In this document: positions 36,093-44,523 of the stretch, in pieces
How the letters are laid out: each line of letters opens with the position of its first letter
Position numbering within the stretch: position 1 is the first letter of the stretch
NCBI GenBank assembly: GCA_036558005.1
Contig: DATBGO010000216.1
Span: forward strand, 47,375 to 111,374
From: DATBGO01 sp036558005
GTDB taxonomy: Bacteria; Actinomycetota; Actinomycetes; Streptosporangiales; Streptosporangiaceae
Reading direction: 5' to 3'
DNA length: 64,000 nt
Notes under the pieces: generated by a model
Database searches by the model: none
What the model saw: only the letters and a program-made list of their open reading frames with translations
Told to the model about the DNA's origin: nothing
Translations under genes and position numbers: made by a program

Positions 36093-36149
36093 TCCGTGAT
36101 CGTGGTGATTAGTCAGTGCTATTTGCTGAGTACCCACCACGATCACGGA
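36093..36149. terminator. 15-bp perfect inverted repeat between convergent genes
   Basis: TCCGTGATCGTGGTG (36093-36107) is exactly complementary to CACCACGATCACGGA (36135-36149), 27-nt loop. It lies between arsC and xdhC, which converge, so a bidirectional terminator is likely. The loop and stem are markedly less GC rich than the neighbourhood; an interspersed palindromic element is an alternative. Confidence 0.75.
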
Positions 36150-36187
36150 AGCGCGTCAGCGGCGGGCACCTGCTGCGGGCGGGGCCG

Positions 36188-37327
36188 CTAGCCGTGGTGG
36201 ATGCGGCCGCTGGTGGTGGTCAGCGGCTGGCCGGTCCCGCCCCAGCGCAGCTGGATCAGCTCCGCCGCGATCGCGACCGCGGTCTCCTCCGGTGTCCGGG
36301 CGCCGAGGTCAAGGCCGATCGGCGAGCGGAGCCTGGACAGCTCCTGCTCGGTCAGGCCGGCCTCGCGCAGCCGGGCCAGCCGGTCGTCATGGGTGCGCCT
36401 GCTGCCCATCGCGCCGATGTAGCCGGCCGGGGTGCGCAGCGCGACCTCCAGCAGCGGCACGTCGAACTTGGGGTCGTGGGTCAGCACGCAGATGACCGTC
36501 CTCGGGTCGACCGGGGTCCTGGCCAGGTAGCGGTGCGGCCAGTCGGTCACGACCTCGTCCGCGTCGGGGAACCTGGCCCGGGTCGCGAACACCGGCCTGG
36601 CGTCGCACACGGTCACCTGATAGCCCAGGAACTTGCCCGCCCGGGCCACCGCGGCCGCGAAGTCGATCGCGCCGAACACCAGCATCCGCGGCGGCGGCGC
36701 GAACGACTGCACGAACACGCCCAGCTCGTCCCTGCGCCGCTCCCCGTCGGGCCCGTACCGGCGCACCGCGGTCAGGCCCTGGGCCAGCATCCCGCGCGCG
36801 TCGTCGTCCACCGCCTGGTCGAGCCTCTCGCCGGAGCCGAGCGTGCCCGCGGTCCTGCCGTGACCCTGGCCGGCCGTCCCGTCCTGGCTCTCACCGCCCG
36901 CCCAGATCACCCGGCGGGCGCCGATCACCCCGGGGCCGTCGATCACCGTCGCCACCGCGACCGGCTGGCCCGAGCGCACCGCGGCGGCCACCTCACCCAG
37001 CTCGGGGTAGGTCCGCTTGCCGACCGGCTCGACGAAGATGTCGATGATGCCGCCGCAGGTCAGTCCCACCGAGAACGCGTCGTCGTCGCTGACGCCGTAG
37101 CTCTGCAGCACCGCCTGGCCCGCCTCGCGCACGGACCCGGCCAGCTCGTACACCGCGCCTTCCACGCACCCGCCGGACACGCTGCCGACCACCTCGCCGG
37201 CCGCCGACACCGCCAGCGCCGCTCCGGGCTCCCTGGGCGCGCTCCGGAACGTCCGCACCACGGTCGCCAGGCCGAAGCTCTCCTCGGCATCCCACCACTT
37301 GGTTATCGGACCCAGGATGTCTCGCAC
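36188..37327 (-). CDS. XdhC/CoxI-family protein
   Basis: Accessory protein that binds and inserts sulfurated molybdenum cofactor into xanthine dehydrogenase/CO dehydrogenase-type enzymes. 379 residues: XdhC/CoxI domain with FRSAPREPGAALAVS, GSVSGGCVEGAVYE (conserved Cys) and GLTCGGIIDIFVEP, a variable linker (~150-200), then a Rossmann C-terminal domain (MLVFGAIDFAAAVARAG, YIGAMGSRRTHDDR, IGLDLGARTPEETAVAI). No Mo-hydroxylase subunit genes are nearby. Divergent from the Fbp operon; the gap of 217 bp carries the iron boxes. Confidence 0.9.
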   Translation of the reverse strand: MRDILGPITKWWDAEESFGLATVVRTFRSAPREPGAALAVSAAGEVVGSVSGGCVEGAVYELAGSVREAGQAVLQSYGVSDDDAFSVGLTCGGIIDIFVEPVGKRTYPELGEVAAAVRSGQPVAVATVIDGPGVIGARRVIWAGGESQDGTAGQGHGRTAGTLGSGERLDQAVDDDARGMLAQGLTAVRRYGPDGERRRDELGVFVQSFAPPPRMLVFGAIDFAAAVARAGKFLGYQVTVCDARPVFATRARFPDADEVVTDWPHRYLARTPVDPRTVICVLTHDPKFDVPLLEVALRTPAGYIGAMGSRRTHDDRLARLREAGLTEQELSRLRSPIGLDLGARTPEETAVAIAAELIQLRWGGTGQPLTTTSGRIHHG

Positions 37328-37439
37328 GAACGCCTCACCTCGGCCTCTCGCGATATACCACCAGGTTACGTTCCTGCCGGGGCAGGAAGCGATCAGTGGT
37401 GCGTACCCAGACCGCCCGGAACGGCACTCCGGCGGACGT

Positions 37440-37497
37440 TTGACACAACTTCTTAGGGTTGCCTAAGCTTCCCAACGCCGGTCTTAGGGTTACCTAA
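37440..37497 (+). promoter_or_regulatory. Promoter with two IdeR/DtxR-like iron boxes
   Basis: -35 TTGACA (37440-37445), 18-nt spacer, -10 TAAGCT (37464-37469). Two near-identical palindromes, TTAGGGTTGCCTAA (37453-37466) and TTAGGGTTACCTAA (37484-37497), share the TTAGG-N4-CCTAA frame; the first overlaps the -10. They match most positions of the DtxR/IdeR box core TTAGGTTAGCCTAACC. The downstream genes encode a ferric transporter, which supports iron repression. Confidence 0.75.
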
Positions 37498-37544
37498 GCA
37501 TCGCTGGCCGGCGAGACCACCGACCGCACTCGCTGGATGGGACA

Positions 37545-37928
37545 ATGACGAACCCAAGCAAGTCGGCCCTGGCCCGGATCGGCTGGCTGGCCCTGCCGGC
37601 CGCTGCCGTGCTGCTAGGCGCCTGTAGTTCGGCGGCGCACCCGGCCGCCCACGGCCCGGGGCCCCGGCAGGCGGCCTGCAACCAGGTCAGCGGCGCGCTA
37701 GCCGACGGCCCCGACTCCGACACCGACCCGGTCGGCTACGCCCAGGCCCAGATCATCCCGCTCAGCCAGGTCCGCACCAGCGACTCCGCGCTCGCCGCGG
37801 CGGTCGCCCGGCTGGACCGGGCCTACCGGCAGATCGCCGCCAGCAACGCGGTGCCGGCCGCCGCCAGGCAGGACGTGGCCACCGCGAGCAAGCAGATCAA
37901 CGCGATCTGCCCGGGGGCGGCGTCATGA
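37545..37928 (+). CDS. Small lipoprotein of the iron-transport operon
   Basis: Family not recognised. 127 residues: signal peptide with basic n-region and lipobox LLGACSS (Cys27), then a ~90-residue helical domain (DSALAAAVARLDRAYRQIAA) with two further Cys (ACNQVSGAL and AICPGA) that could form a disulfide. The ATGA overlap with the ferric-binding protein gene and its place directly behind the iron boxes indicate a role in iron uptake, perhaps docking or accessory binding. The role is inferred from position only. Confidence 0.8.
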   Translation: MTNPSKSALARIGWLALPAAAVLLGACSSAAHPAAHGPGPRQAACNQVSGALADGPDSDTDPVGYAQAQIIPLSQVRTSDSALAAAVARLDRAYRQIAASNAVPAAARQDVATASKQINAICPGAAS

Positions 37929-38959
37929 CCCGCCGCATCGCCGCTGCCGCCGCCGGGATGGCCCTGACCTGCGGCATGCTCGCCGCCTGCAGCGCCGCCG
38001 CCAGCACCGGCAGCACCCTCACCCTCTACAGCGGCCAGCACCTGCAGACCGCGCAGAACCTGGTGGCCGCGTTCGAGAAGAAGACCGGCATCACGGTCAG
38101 CATCCGCAGCGACGACGAGGACGCGCTGGCCGACCAGATCGTCACCGAGGGGTCGCACTCCCCCGCCGACGTGTTCTTCACCGAGAACACCCCGCCACTG
38201 GAGTTCCTGCAGGGCAAGGGCCTGCTGGCGCACCTGGACCCGGGCACGCTGGGCGCCACCCCGGCCAGGTACCGGTCCGCGGCCGGCGACTGGACGGGCA
38301 TCTCGGCCCGCACCAGCGTGCTGATCTACAACCCGGCGCTGATCTCGCCCGGGCAGCTGCCCGCCCACGTGCTCCAGCTCGCCAGCCCGGCGTTCAAGGG
38401 CAAGCTGGCGATCGCCCCGCAGGAGACCGACTTCCAGCCGATCGTGACCTCGATCATCGACGCCTACGGCAAGCCCGCCGCGCTCAGCTGGCTGAAGGGC
38501 ATCAAGGCGAACGCGGGCAGCAGCCACAACTATCCCGACAACGAGACGGTCGCCGACGAGGTCAACCGGGGCGCCGTGGCGTTCGGGCTGGTGAACCAGT
38601 ACTACTGGTACAGGATGCGGGCCGAGATCGGGGCCGGCGCGACCAAGGCAAGGATCACCCACCTGGCCCCCCGCGACCCTGGTTACGTGATCGACGTGGC
38701 CGGCGCGGCGGTGCTGAAGTCCAGCAGGCACCAGAAGGCCGCCCAGGAGCTCGTCGCCTTCCTGACCAGCAAGCAGGGCCAGGAGATCATCGCCAACCCG
38801 GCCAAGTCGATCAGCTTCGAGTACCCGATCGACTCCGGCGTGACCACGATGGCCGGGGAGACACCGCTGCGCCAGCTGCAGCCGGTCCCGCTGTCGCTGA
38901 GCAGGCTCGGCACCGGCAGCCTGGCGGTCAGCCTGCTGCGGCAGGCCGGGCTGCTGTGA
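37925..38959 (+). CDS. fbpA: Ferric-iron ABC transporter substrate-binding lipoprotein (FbpA type)
   Basis: 344 residues. Signal peptide with lipobox GMLAACS, then the FbpA pattern: LTLYSGQHLQTAQNLVAAFE, ITVSIRSDDEDALADQIVTE, SPADVFFTENTPPLEFL, and the adjacent tyrosines in NQYYWYRM that bind Fe(III) in this family. Tail region KSISFEYPIDSGV matches transferrin-like binding proteins. Followed by permease and ATPase genes. Considered as molybdate or spermidine binder, but the Tyr pair and iron boxes favour ferric iron. Confidence 0.88.
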   Translation: MTRRIAAAAAGMALTCGMLAACSAAASTGSTLTLYSGQHLQTAQNLVAAFEKKTGITVSIRSDDEDALADQIVTEGSHSPADVFFTENTPPLEFLQGKGLLAHLDPGTLGATPARYRSAAGDWTGISARTSVLIYNPALISPGQLPAHVLQLASPAFKGKLAIAPQETDFQPIVTSIIDAYGKPAALSWLKGIKANAGSSHNYPDNETVADEVNRGAVAFGLVNQYYWYRMRAEIGAGATKARITHLAPRDPGYVIDVAGAAVLKSSRHQKAAQELVAFLTSKQGQEIIANPAKSISFEYPIDSGVTTMAGETPLRQLQPVPLSLSRLGTGSLAVSLLRQAGLL

Positions 38960-38984
38960 CCCGGCCCGCGCCAGCGGGGCGCTG

Positions 38985-40601
38985 ATGGCCGCGCCGCAGG
39001 CGGTCACCACCGCCCGCGAGCCAGGGCTGCTGGCCGCCCCGCAGCGGCACGGCCGGCGCCCCCGGCGGCCGGCCGGCCTGATCGGCGCCAGCGCGCTGGT
39101 CGCCGCGCTGCTCGCGGTGCCGCTGGTATTCCTGCTGATCGAGGCGGCCAGCGCGGGCGCCGGCCCGGTCGGCGCGCTGGTCTTCCGCGGCCTGACCGCC
39201 GAGCTGCTGTGGAACACGCTGCGGCTGACCGTGGTGGTCACCGCGCTGTGCGCGGTGATCGGCACCGCGGCGGCGTGGTTCACCGAGCGGACCAGCCTGC
39301 CGGGCCGGCGGGTGTGGGCGGTGCTGGTGGTGGTGCCGCTGGCCATCCCCGACTTCGTCGTCAGCTTCGGCTGGGCGTCGCTGTGGACCTGGGTGCAGGG
39401 CTTCCGCGGCGCGGTGATCGTGCTGACCCTCGCGGTGTACCCGCTGGTCTACCTGCCGGTCGCGGCCAGCCTGCGGTCGGCCGACCCGGGTCAGGAGGAG
39501 GTGGCGCGCAGCCTGGGCGTGGGCCGGGTGCGCACCTTCGCCCAGATCACCCTCGGCCAGGCCCGCGGCGCCATCCTGGGCGGCTGCCTGCTGGTGGCGC
39601 TGGTGCTGCTGGCCGAGTACGGCGCGTTCGAGATCCTCGGCTACCAGACCTTCACCACGATGATCTTCAGCGAGTTCTCCGTGTCGTTCAACCTGCCCGC
39701 CGCCTGCGCGCTGTCGCTGGTCCTGGTGCTGCTCAGCCTGCTGGTGCTGGGCGGCGAGGGCGCGCTGCGCGGCCGGGCCCGGGTCAGCAGGCCAGGCCCG
39801 CAGCGGCAGCTGCCGCCGCGCCGCCTCGGCCGGGCCGCCGTCCCGGTGCTGGCCGGGTTCGGGCTGCTGACCGCGCTGGCGCTGGGCGTCCCGGTCGGCG
39901 CCAGCGTGTACTGGATCTTCGAGGGCGGCACGCACGCGCTGGCGGGGGTGTCGCTGATCGCGGCGGCCGGCCACACCGCGGCCTACGGCGCCGCGGCCGG
40001 CGCGCTGGCCACCGCGGCGGCGCTGCCGGTGGCGCTGCTGGCGGTCCGGCACCCGGGCCGGGCCCGGCTGCTGCTGGAACGCAGCACCTACCTGGTGCTG
40101 GCGATGCCGGGCGTGGCCGCGGCGTTCGCGCTGTCCTACTTCACCGAGCGCTACGGCGCCGGGTTCCTTTACCAGAGCACCGCGCTGCTGGTCCTGTGCT
40201 ACTCGATCATGTTCTTCCCGCTGGCCCTGGTCGGGGTGAAGGCCTCGCTGGCCAGGGCGCCGGCCAGCCTGGACGAGATCGCCCAGTCGCTTGGCCAGCG
40301 CAGGCTGGCGGTGCTGTGGCGGGTGACCCTGCGGCTGACCGCGCCCGGCCTTGGTGCCGCGTTCTGCCTGGTCTTTCTCTCGGTGGTCACCGAGCTGACG
40401 GCCACGCTGCTGCTGATACCGACCGGCGCCGCGACCCTCGCCACCCAGTTCTGGGCGTACGAGACTAACCTGTCCTACGGCCAGGCGGCCCCGTTCGCCC
40501 TGGTGATGATCGCCGTGGCCGCCGTCCCCAGCTACCTGCTGGGCCGGTTCTTCGACCGGTCGGCGCACGCGCAGCAGGGTGAGGCGAGGAACGAGGCATG
40601 A
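38985..40601 (+). CDS. fbpB: Ferric-iron ABC transporter permease (FbpB type, duplicated)
   Basis: 538 residues, two fused BPD-type permease halves with about twelve membrane helices. Each half carries the cytoplasmic EAA-like loop: SLRSADPGQEEVARSLGVGR in the first and APASLDEIAQSLGQRRLAVL in the second. Long fused permeases are typical of FbpB/SfuB ferric importers. ATG 38985; the stop overlaps the ATPase start (ATGA). Confidence 0.9.
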   Translation: MAAPQAVTTAREPGLLAAPQRHGRRPRRPAGLIGASALVAALLAVPLVFLLIEAASAGAGPVGALVFRGLTAELLWNTLRLTVVVTALCAVIGTAAAWFTERTSLPGRRVWAVLVVVPLAIPDFVVSFGWASLWTWVQGFRGAVIVLTLAVYPLVYLPVAASLRSADPGQEEVARSLGVGRVRTFAQITLGQARGAILGGCLLVALVLLAEYGAFEILGYQTFTTMIFSEFSVSFNLPAACALSLVLVLLSLLVLGGEGALRGRARVSRPGPQRQLPPRRLGRAAVPVLAGFGLLTALALGVPVGASVYWIFEGGTHALAGVSLIAAAGHTAAYGAAAGALATAAALPVALLAVRHPGRARLLLERSTYLVLAMPGVAAAFALSYFTERYGAGFLYQSTALLVLCYSIMFFPLALVGVKASLARAPASLDEIAQSLGQRRLAVLWRVTLRLTAPGLGAAFCLVFLSVVTELTATLLLIPTGAATLATQFWAYETNLSYGQAAPFALVMIAVAAVPSYLLGRFFDRSAHAQQGEARNEA

Positions 40602-41680
40602 CGCAGCTCGCGGTGGCCGGCCTGTACAAGGCGTTCGGCGATCACCCGGTCCTGGCCGGGGTGGACCTGGAGGTGCCCGCCGGGTCGCTGACCGCGATCC
40701 TGGGCCCGTCGGGCAGCGGCAAGACCACGCTGCTGCGGGTGCTGGCGGGGTTCGAGCGGGCCGAGGCGGGCACCGTCACGATCGGCGGCACGGTGGCCGA
40801 CGGGCCCGGCGTGCACCTGCCGCCGCAGCTGCGCCGGATCGGCTACGTGCCGCAGGAAGGCGGCCTGTTCCCGCACCTGAGCGTGGCCGCGAACATCGGC
40901 TTCGGGCTGCCGCGGCGCGAGCGCACCGCCGCCGCGGTCGGCGGGCTGCTGAACGCGGTGGGCCTGGCCGGGCTGGGCCGCCGCTACCCGCATCAGCTGT
41001 CGGGCGGCCAGCAGCAGCGGGTCGCGCTGGCCAGGGCGCTGGCGATCAAGCCGAGGATCGTGCTGCTGGACGAGCCGTTCGCGTCGCTGGACGCGCACCT
41101 GCGCGCCAGCGTCCGCGCTGACGTGCAGCAGCTGCTCGCCGCGGCGGGCACCACCGCGGTGCTGGTCACCCACGACCAGGACGAGGCGCTGTCCACCGCC
41201 GACCGGGTCGCGGTGCTGCGGGACGGGCGGATCGCGCAGTGCGCCGCCCCGCTGGAGTTGTACGCCCGGCCGGCCGACGCCGACCTGGCCCGGTTCATCG
41301 GCGAGGCGAACCTGCTCGACGGCGTGCTCGGCCCGGGCACGGTGGACACCGCCCTGGGCAGGCTGCCGGTCGAGGTGGCCGGCCTGGCCGGGCCGGACAG
41401 CGGCCCGGCGACAGTGCTGATCAGGCCCGAGCAGGTCGAGGTGGAGCCGGACGGGCCGGCCGCCGCGCCGGGCGAGGCCGGCTGCCTGGCGGGCCGGGTG
41501 GTCGCCTACGGCTACCACGGGCACGACGCGGTGATCCGGGTCGAGCCGGACCCGGCCGCGGGCACCGGGCAGATCCTGGCCCGCACGGCCGGCGGGCGGC
41601 AGCTGCCGCCGGGGGCCCCGGTGCGGCTGCGGGCCCGCGGCCCGGTGCTGGCCTGGCCCGGGCCCGCCGCCGTGAGCTAA
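40598..41680 (+). CDS. fbpC: Ferric-iron ABC transporter ATPase (FbpC type)
   Basis: 360 residues. Walker A ILGPSGSGKTTLLR, Q-loop GYVPQEGGLFPHLSV, signature LSGGQQQRVALARAL, Walker B IVLLDEPFASLDAHLR, switch His in LVTHDQDEAL, then a C-terminal TOBE/regulatory domain. Powers import of Fe(III) with the two preceding gene products. Its TAA stop overlaps the convergent ribH stop within CTAA. Confidence 0.9.
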   Translation: MTQLAVAGLYKAFGDHPVLAGVDLEVPAGSLTAILGPSGSGKTTLLRVLAGFERAEAGTVTIGGTVADGPGVHLPPQLRRIGYVPQEGGLFPHLSVAANIGFGLPRRERTAAAVGGLLNAVGLAGLGRRYPHQLSGGQQQRVALARALAIKPRIVLLDEPFASLDAHLRASVRADVQQLLAAAGTTAVLVTHDQDEALSTADRVAVLRDGRIAQCAAPLELYARPADADLARFIGEANLLDGVLGPGTVDTALGRLPVEVAGLAGPDSGPATVLIRPEQVEVEPDGPAAAPGEAGCLAGRVVAYGYHGHDAVIRVEPDPAAGTGQILARTAGGRQLPPGAPVRLRARGPVLAWPGPAAVS

Positions 41681-42150
41681 CCGCGCAGCGTGCCCAGCGC
41701 GACGGCCGTCTCCAGCGCGGCCAGCACCGCGTCCCAGCCCTTGTCCTCGCTGCTGGTCTCCAGCCCGCAGCGGTCCAGCGCCTGGTCCAGGGTGTCGCAG
41801 GTGAGCACGCCGTTGCCGACCGGGGTGCTGGTGTCCAGCGCCACCCGGGCCAGCCCGTAGGTGACCGCCTGGCAGACGTACTCGAAGTGCGGGGTGCCGC
41901 CGCGGATGACCGCGCCCAGGCAGGCGACGGCGTCATGGCGGCGGGCCAGTTCCGCGGCCACCACCGGCAGCTCCATCGCGCCGGGCACCCTGACCACCGC
42001 CGGGCCGGCCACCCCGCAGGCGGCGGCCGCGGCCACCGCCCGGTCCAGCAGGCTGCCGGTGACCTGCGGGTGCCAGCTCGTCGCGGCGATGCCCAGCCGC
42101 AGGCCCGCGGCCGCCACCGCCCTGCCGGGCGGGCGGCCCTCGCCGCTCAC
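41677..42150 (-). CDS. ribH: 6,7-dimethyl-8-ribityllumazine synthase
   Basis: Condenses 5-amino-6-ribitylaminouracil with dihydroxybutanone phosphate, the penultimate step to riboflavin. 157 residues: GIAATSWHPQVTGSLL, VVRVPGAMELPVVAAELAR, CLGAVIRGGTPHFEYVCQAV (catalytic His) and TPVGNGVLTCDTLDQAL. The ATG/GTG at 42150 overlaps the ribBA stop by four bases. Third gene of ribE-ribBA-ribH. Confidence 0.95.
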   Translation of the reverse strand: MSGEGRPPGRAVAAAGLRLGIAATSWHPQVTGSLLDRAVAAAAACGVAGPAVVRVPGAMELPVVAAELARRHDAVACLGAVIRGGTPHFEYVCQAVTYGLARVALDTSTPVGNGVLTCDTLDQALDRCGLETSSEDKGWDAVLAALETAVALGTLRG

Positions 42151-43619
42151 CCGGCGTGCGCCGCGGGCGCGCCGGGTGCCGGCCGCGCCGCGCTGACCGG
42201 GCCGTCAGGCGCCGGCCGCGGGGCGCTGACCGGGCCGCCGGGGTCTGGCCGCGGCGCGCTGACCGGGGCACCGGGGACCGGCCGCGGGGCGCTGACCGGG
42301 GCACCGCCGTCGCCGCCGGGCCCGGCCGGGCTGATAGCGGCGACAGCCACTCCCGTCCCCGCGTGCCCGTTCGGGACCGACAGGTTGTCGATCTGGTGGC
42401 CGAGCCGGTCCCGCTTGGCGAGCAGGTACCGCAGGTTGTCGGGGGTCGGCGGCACCGGCAGCCCGACCCGGCCGGTCACCGTGATCCCGAAACCGGACAG
42501 CCCGCGGACCTTGTCCGGGTTGTTGGTCAGCAGCCGCAGCGACTCGACGCCCAGGTCGGCGAGGATCTGCGCGCCGGTGGAGTACTCCCGCGCGTCCGCG
42601 GGCAGCCCGAGCTCCAGGTTGGCGTCGACCGTGTCCGCGCCGCCGTCCTGCAGCTGGTAGGCGCGCAGCTTGGACAGCAGCCCGATGCCGCGGCCCTCGT
42701 GCCCGCGCAGGTACAGCACGATCCCGCGGCCCTCCGCCGCGATCGCGGCCATCGCCGCGGTCAGCTGCGCGCCGCAGTCGCACCGCCGGGACCCGAACAC
42801 GTCGCCGGTCAGGCACTCGGAGTGCATCCGGACCAGCACGTCACCGGCCCCGGCCGGGTCGAGCGGGTCGCCGAGCACCAGCGCGAGGTGCTCGGTGCCG
42901 TCCACCGAGTTCTGGTAGCCGATCGCCAGCCACTCGCCGAACTGGTTGGGCAGCCGGGTCTGCACCACCCGGCGGACCATCAGCTCGGAGTGCCGCCGGT
43001 ACTCGATCAGCTGCGCGATCGTGATCAGCGCGAGGCCGTGCTCGTCGGCGAACGCGCGCAGCTGCGGCAGCCTGGCCATGGTGCCGTCGTCGTTGAAGAT
43101 CTCCGCGACCACCCCGGCCTCGGTCAGCCCGGCCATCCGGGCCAGGTCGACCGCGGCCTCGGTGTGCCCGGCCCGGCGCAGCACGCCGCCCTCGGCGTAG
43201 CGCAGCGGGAAGACGTGCCCGGGCCGGACGATCTCGTACGGCTCGGTCGCCGAGTCGACCAGGGTGCGGATGGTCCTGGCCCGGTCGGCGGCCGAGATCC
43301 CGGTGGTGATCCCGTCCCGCGCGTCCACGCTCACCGTGAACGCGGTCCCCATGTGCTCCTGGTTGTCGCTGGTCATCGGCGGCACCTGCAGCCGGTCCAG
43401 GTCCGCGCCCAGCATCGGCACGCAGATCAGGCCGCGCGCGTACCGGATCGTGAACGCCAGCAGCTCAGGCGTGGCCTTGGCCGCGGCGAACACGATGTCG
43501 CCCTCGTTCTCCCTGCTGGCGTCGTCGACCACGACGACCGGCCGGCCCGCCGCGATGTCGGCGACCGCGCGCGGCACGTCGTCCAGCGCCGTCTCGCCCG
43601 CCGGGTCCGTCCCTGACAT
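42147..43619 (-). CDS. ribBA: Bifunctional DHBP synthase / GTP cyclohydrolase II with repeated C-terminal tail
   Basis: 490 residues. The N-terminal DHBP synthase domain (~1-210) makes dihydroxybutanone phosphate from ribulose 5-phosphate: DDASRENEGDIVFAA, TPELLAFTIRYARGLICVP, GHTEAAVDLARMAGL. The C-terminal GTP cyclohydrolase II domain (~215-415) has the zinc cysteines in SECLTGDVFGSRRCDCGAQL and GHEGRGIGLLSKLRAY. The last ~60 residues are a proline-rich tail of four 11-residue units (PVSAPRPxPGG type), encoded by 33-bp DNA repeats and absent in usual RibBA. ATG at 43619 overlaps the ribE stop by one base (TGATG). Confidence 0.95.
   Translation of the reverse strand: MSGTDPAGETALDDVPRAVADIAAGRPVVVVDDASRENEGDIVFAAAKATPELLAFTIRYARGLICVPMLGADLDRLQVPPMTSDNQEHMGTAFTVSVDARDGITTGISAADRARTIRTLVDSATEPYEIVRPGHVFPLRYAEGGVLRRAGHTEAAVDLARMAGLTEAGVVAEIFNDDGTMARLPQLRAFADEHGLALITIAQLIEYRRHSELMVRRVVQTRLPNQFGEWLAIGYQNSVDGTEHLALVLGDPLDPAGAGDVLVRMHSECLTGDVFGSRRCDCGAQLTAAMAAIAAEGRGIVLYLRGHEGRGIGLLSKLRAYQLQDGGADTVDANLELGLPADAREYSTGAQILADLGVESLRLLTNNPDKVRGLSGFGITVTGRVGLPVPPTPDNLRYLLAKRDRLGHQIDNLSVPNGHAGTGVAVAAISPAGPGGDGGAPVSAPRPVPGAPVSAPRPDPGGPVSAPRPAPDGPVSAARPAPGAPAAHAG
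42190..42312. repeat. 33-bp in-frame repeat in the ribBA 3' end
   Basis: Units begin GCGCTGACCGGG at 42190, 42223, 42256 and 42289, period exactly 33 bp, encoding the 11-residue repeat PVSAPRP of the RibBA tail. Confidence 0.9.
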
Positions 43620-44224
43620 CAGCCCGCCCTCCCGTCCAGCAGCCGCTCGACGTACTTGGCGATCACGTCGACTTCCAGGTTGACCGGCTGGCCGGGCGCG
43701 CTGGTGCCGAGCGTCGTCCTGGCCAGCGTCTCGGGGATGAGGCTGACCTCGAACCACGGCTCGCCCGGCGGCCCGATGGCCGACACCGTCAGGCTGACCC
43801 CGTCCACCGCGACCGAGCCCTTGAGCGCGAGATAACGCATAAGCTCCGCGGGCGCGGTGATCCGCACGGCCTCCCAGTTCTCAGCTGGCCTGCGTTCGGC
43901 GATCACGCCGGTCCCGTCCACGTGCCCCTGGACCAGGTGACCGCCGAGCCTGCCGTCAGGCTGGACCGGCCGCTCCAGGTTGACCTGGCTGCCGGGGGCG
44001 AGCCCGCCGAGCCCGGACCGGTCCAGCGTCTCGCCCATCACGTCGGCGCTGAACGCCCCGGCCCCGGCCTGGGTGACGGTCAGGCAGACGCCGTTGATCG
44101 CGATCGAGTCCCCGCGCAGCGCGCCGGCGCTGACCCTGGGACCGCGCACCGTGAGCCGGGCCGCGCCGGGAAGCTTCTCCAGGGCGACAATCTCGCCCAG
44201 CTCTTCCACGATTCCGGTGAACAC
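43619..44224 (-). CDS. ribE: Riboflavin synthase, alpha subunit
   Basis: Dismutates two lumazine molecules to riboflavin. 201 residues with two homologous barrels: MFTGIVEELGEIV (conserved start), DSIAINGVCLTVTQ, LGGHLVQGHVDGTGVI in the first and VAVDGVSLTVSAI, TLGTSAPGQPVNLEVDVIAKYVERLL in the second. GTG at 44224 with CGGAGGAGG upstream. First gene after the FMN riboswitch. Confidence 0.96.
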   Translation of the reverse strand: MFTGIVEELGEIVALEKLPGAARLTVRGPRVSAGALRGDSIAINGVCLTVTQAGAGAFSADVMGETLDRSGLGGLAPGSQVNLERPVQPDGRLGGHLVQGHVDGTGVIAERRPAENWEAVRITAPAELMRYLALKGSVAVDGVSLTVSAIGPPGEPWFEVSLIPETLARTTLGTSAPGQPVNLEVDVIAKYVERLLDGRAG

Positions 44225-44319
44225 GCCGTCCTCCTCCGGAGCTGCCGCCAGGCTCCGGGGGACCGCGCGGATGCGCGAGCACAGCCGGTGCGCCCGGTAC
44301 CGGGCCACAGGCCGCGCGC

Positions 44320-44443
44320 GTGCTGCCTCCCATCCGGACTTTTACCGTCGGTCCCGGGATTCCACCGGGTCAGCCGGCCGATGGCCTCGGCCGGGTCGCG
44401 GACTATCACCGCCGGTTCGGATTTCCACCGACCCCGGAGCACG
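44320..44443 (-). ncRNA. FMN riboswitch (RFN element)
   Basis: On the minus strand the conserved blocks appear in order: GGGGTCGGTGGAAATCCGAAC, CCGGCGGTGATAGTCCGCGACC, a variable stem, GGTGGAATCCCGGGACCGACGG and TAAAAGTCCGGATGGGAGGCAG. It lies ~95 bp before ribE. FMN binding would switch off ribE-ribBA-ribH expression, probably at translation or by Rho-type termination. Confidence 0.95.
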
Positions 44444-44523
44444 CCTTGCTGATGTATGGCAACCAGTGTGCCACAACGGTTATTTCCGGTGCCCGGCCGG
44501 CTGGCCGCCGGTTCCCGCGCGGG

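Noticed and set aside
38928..40568. Very long minus-strand open frame antisense to the ferric permease
   Set aside because: Gln/Arg/Gly-rich nonsense composition without any domain; the plus-strand frame is a clear permease. Long antisense frames are expected at this GC content. The same applies to 36116-37456, 44320-45858, 48931-50748 and 51511-53265 on the plus strand.
37925..41680. Molybdate or polyamine ABC transporter
   Set aside because: Nearby xdhC and MocA suggested molybdate, but the FbpA pattern with adjacent tyrosines, the long duplicated permease and the iron boxes fit ferric uptake better.
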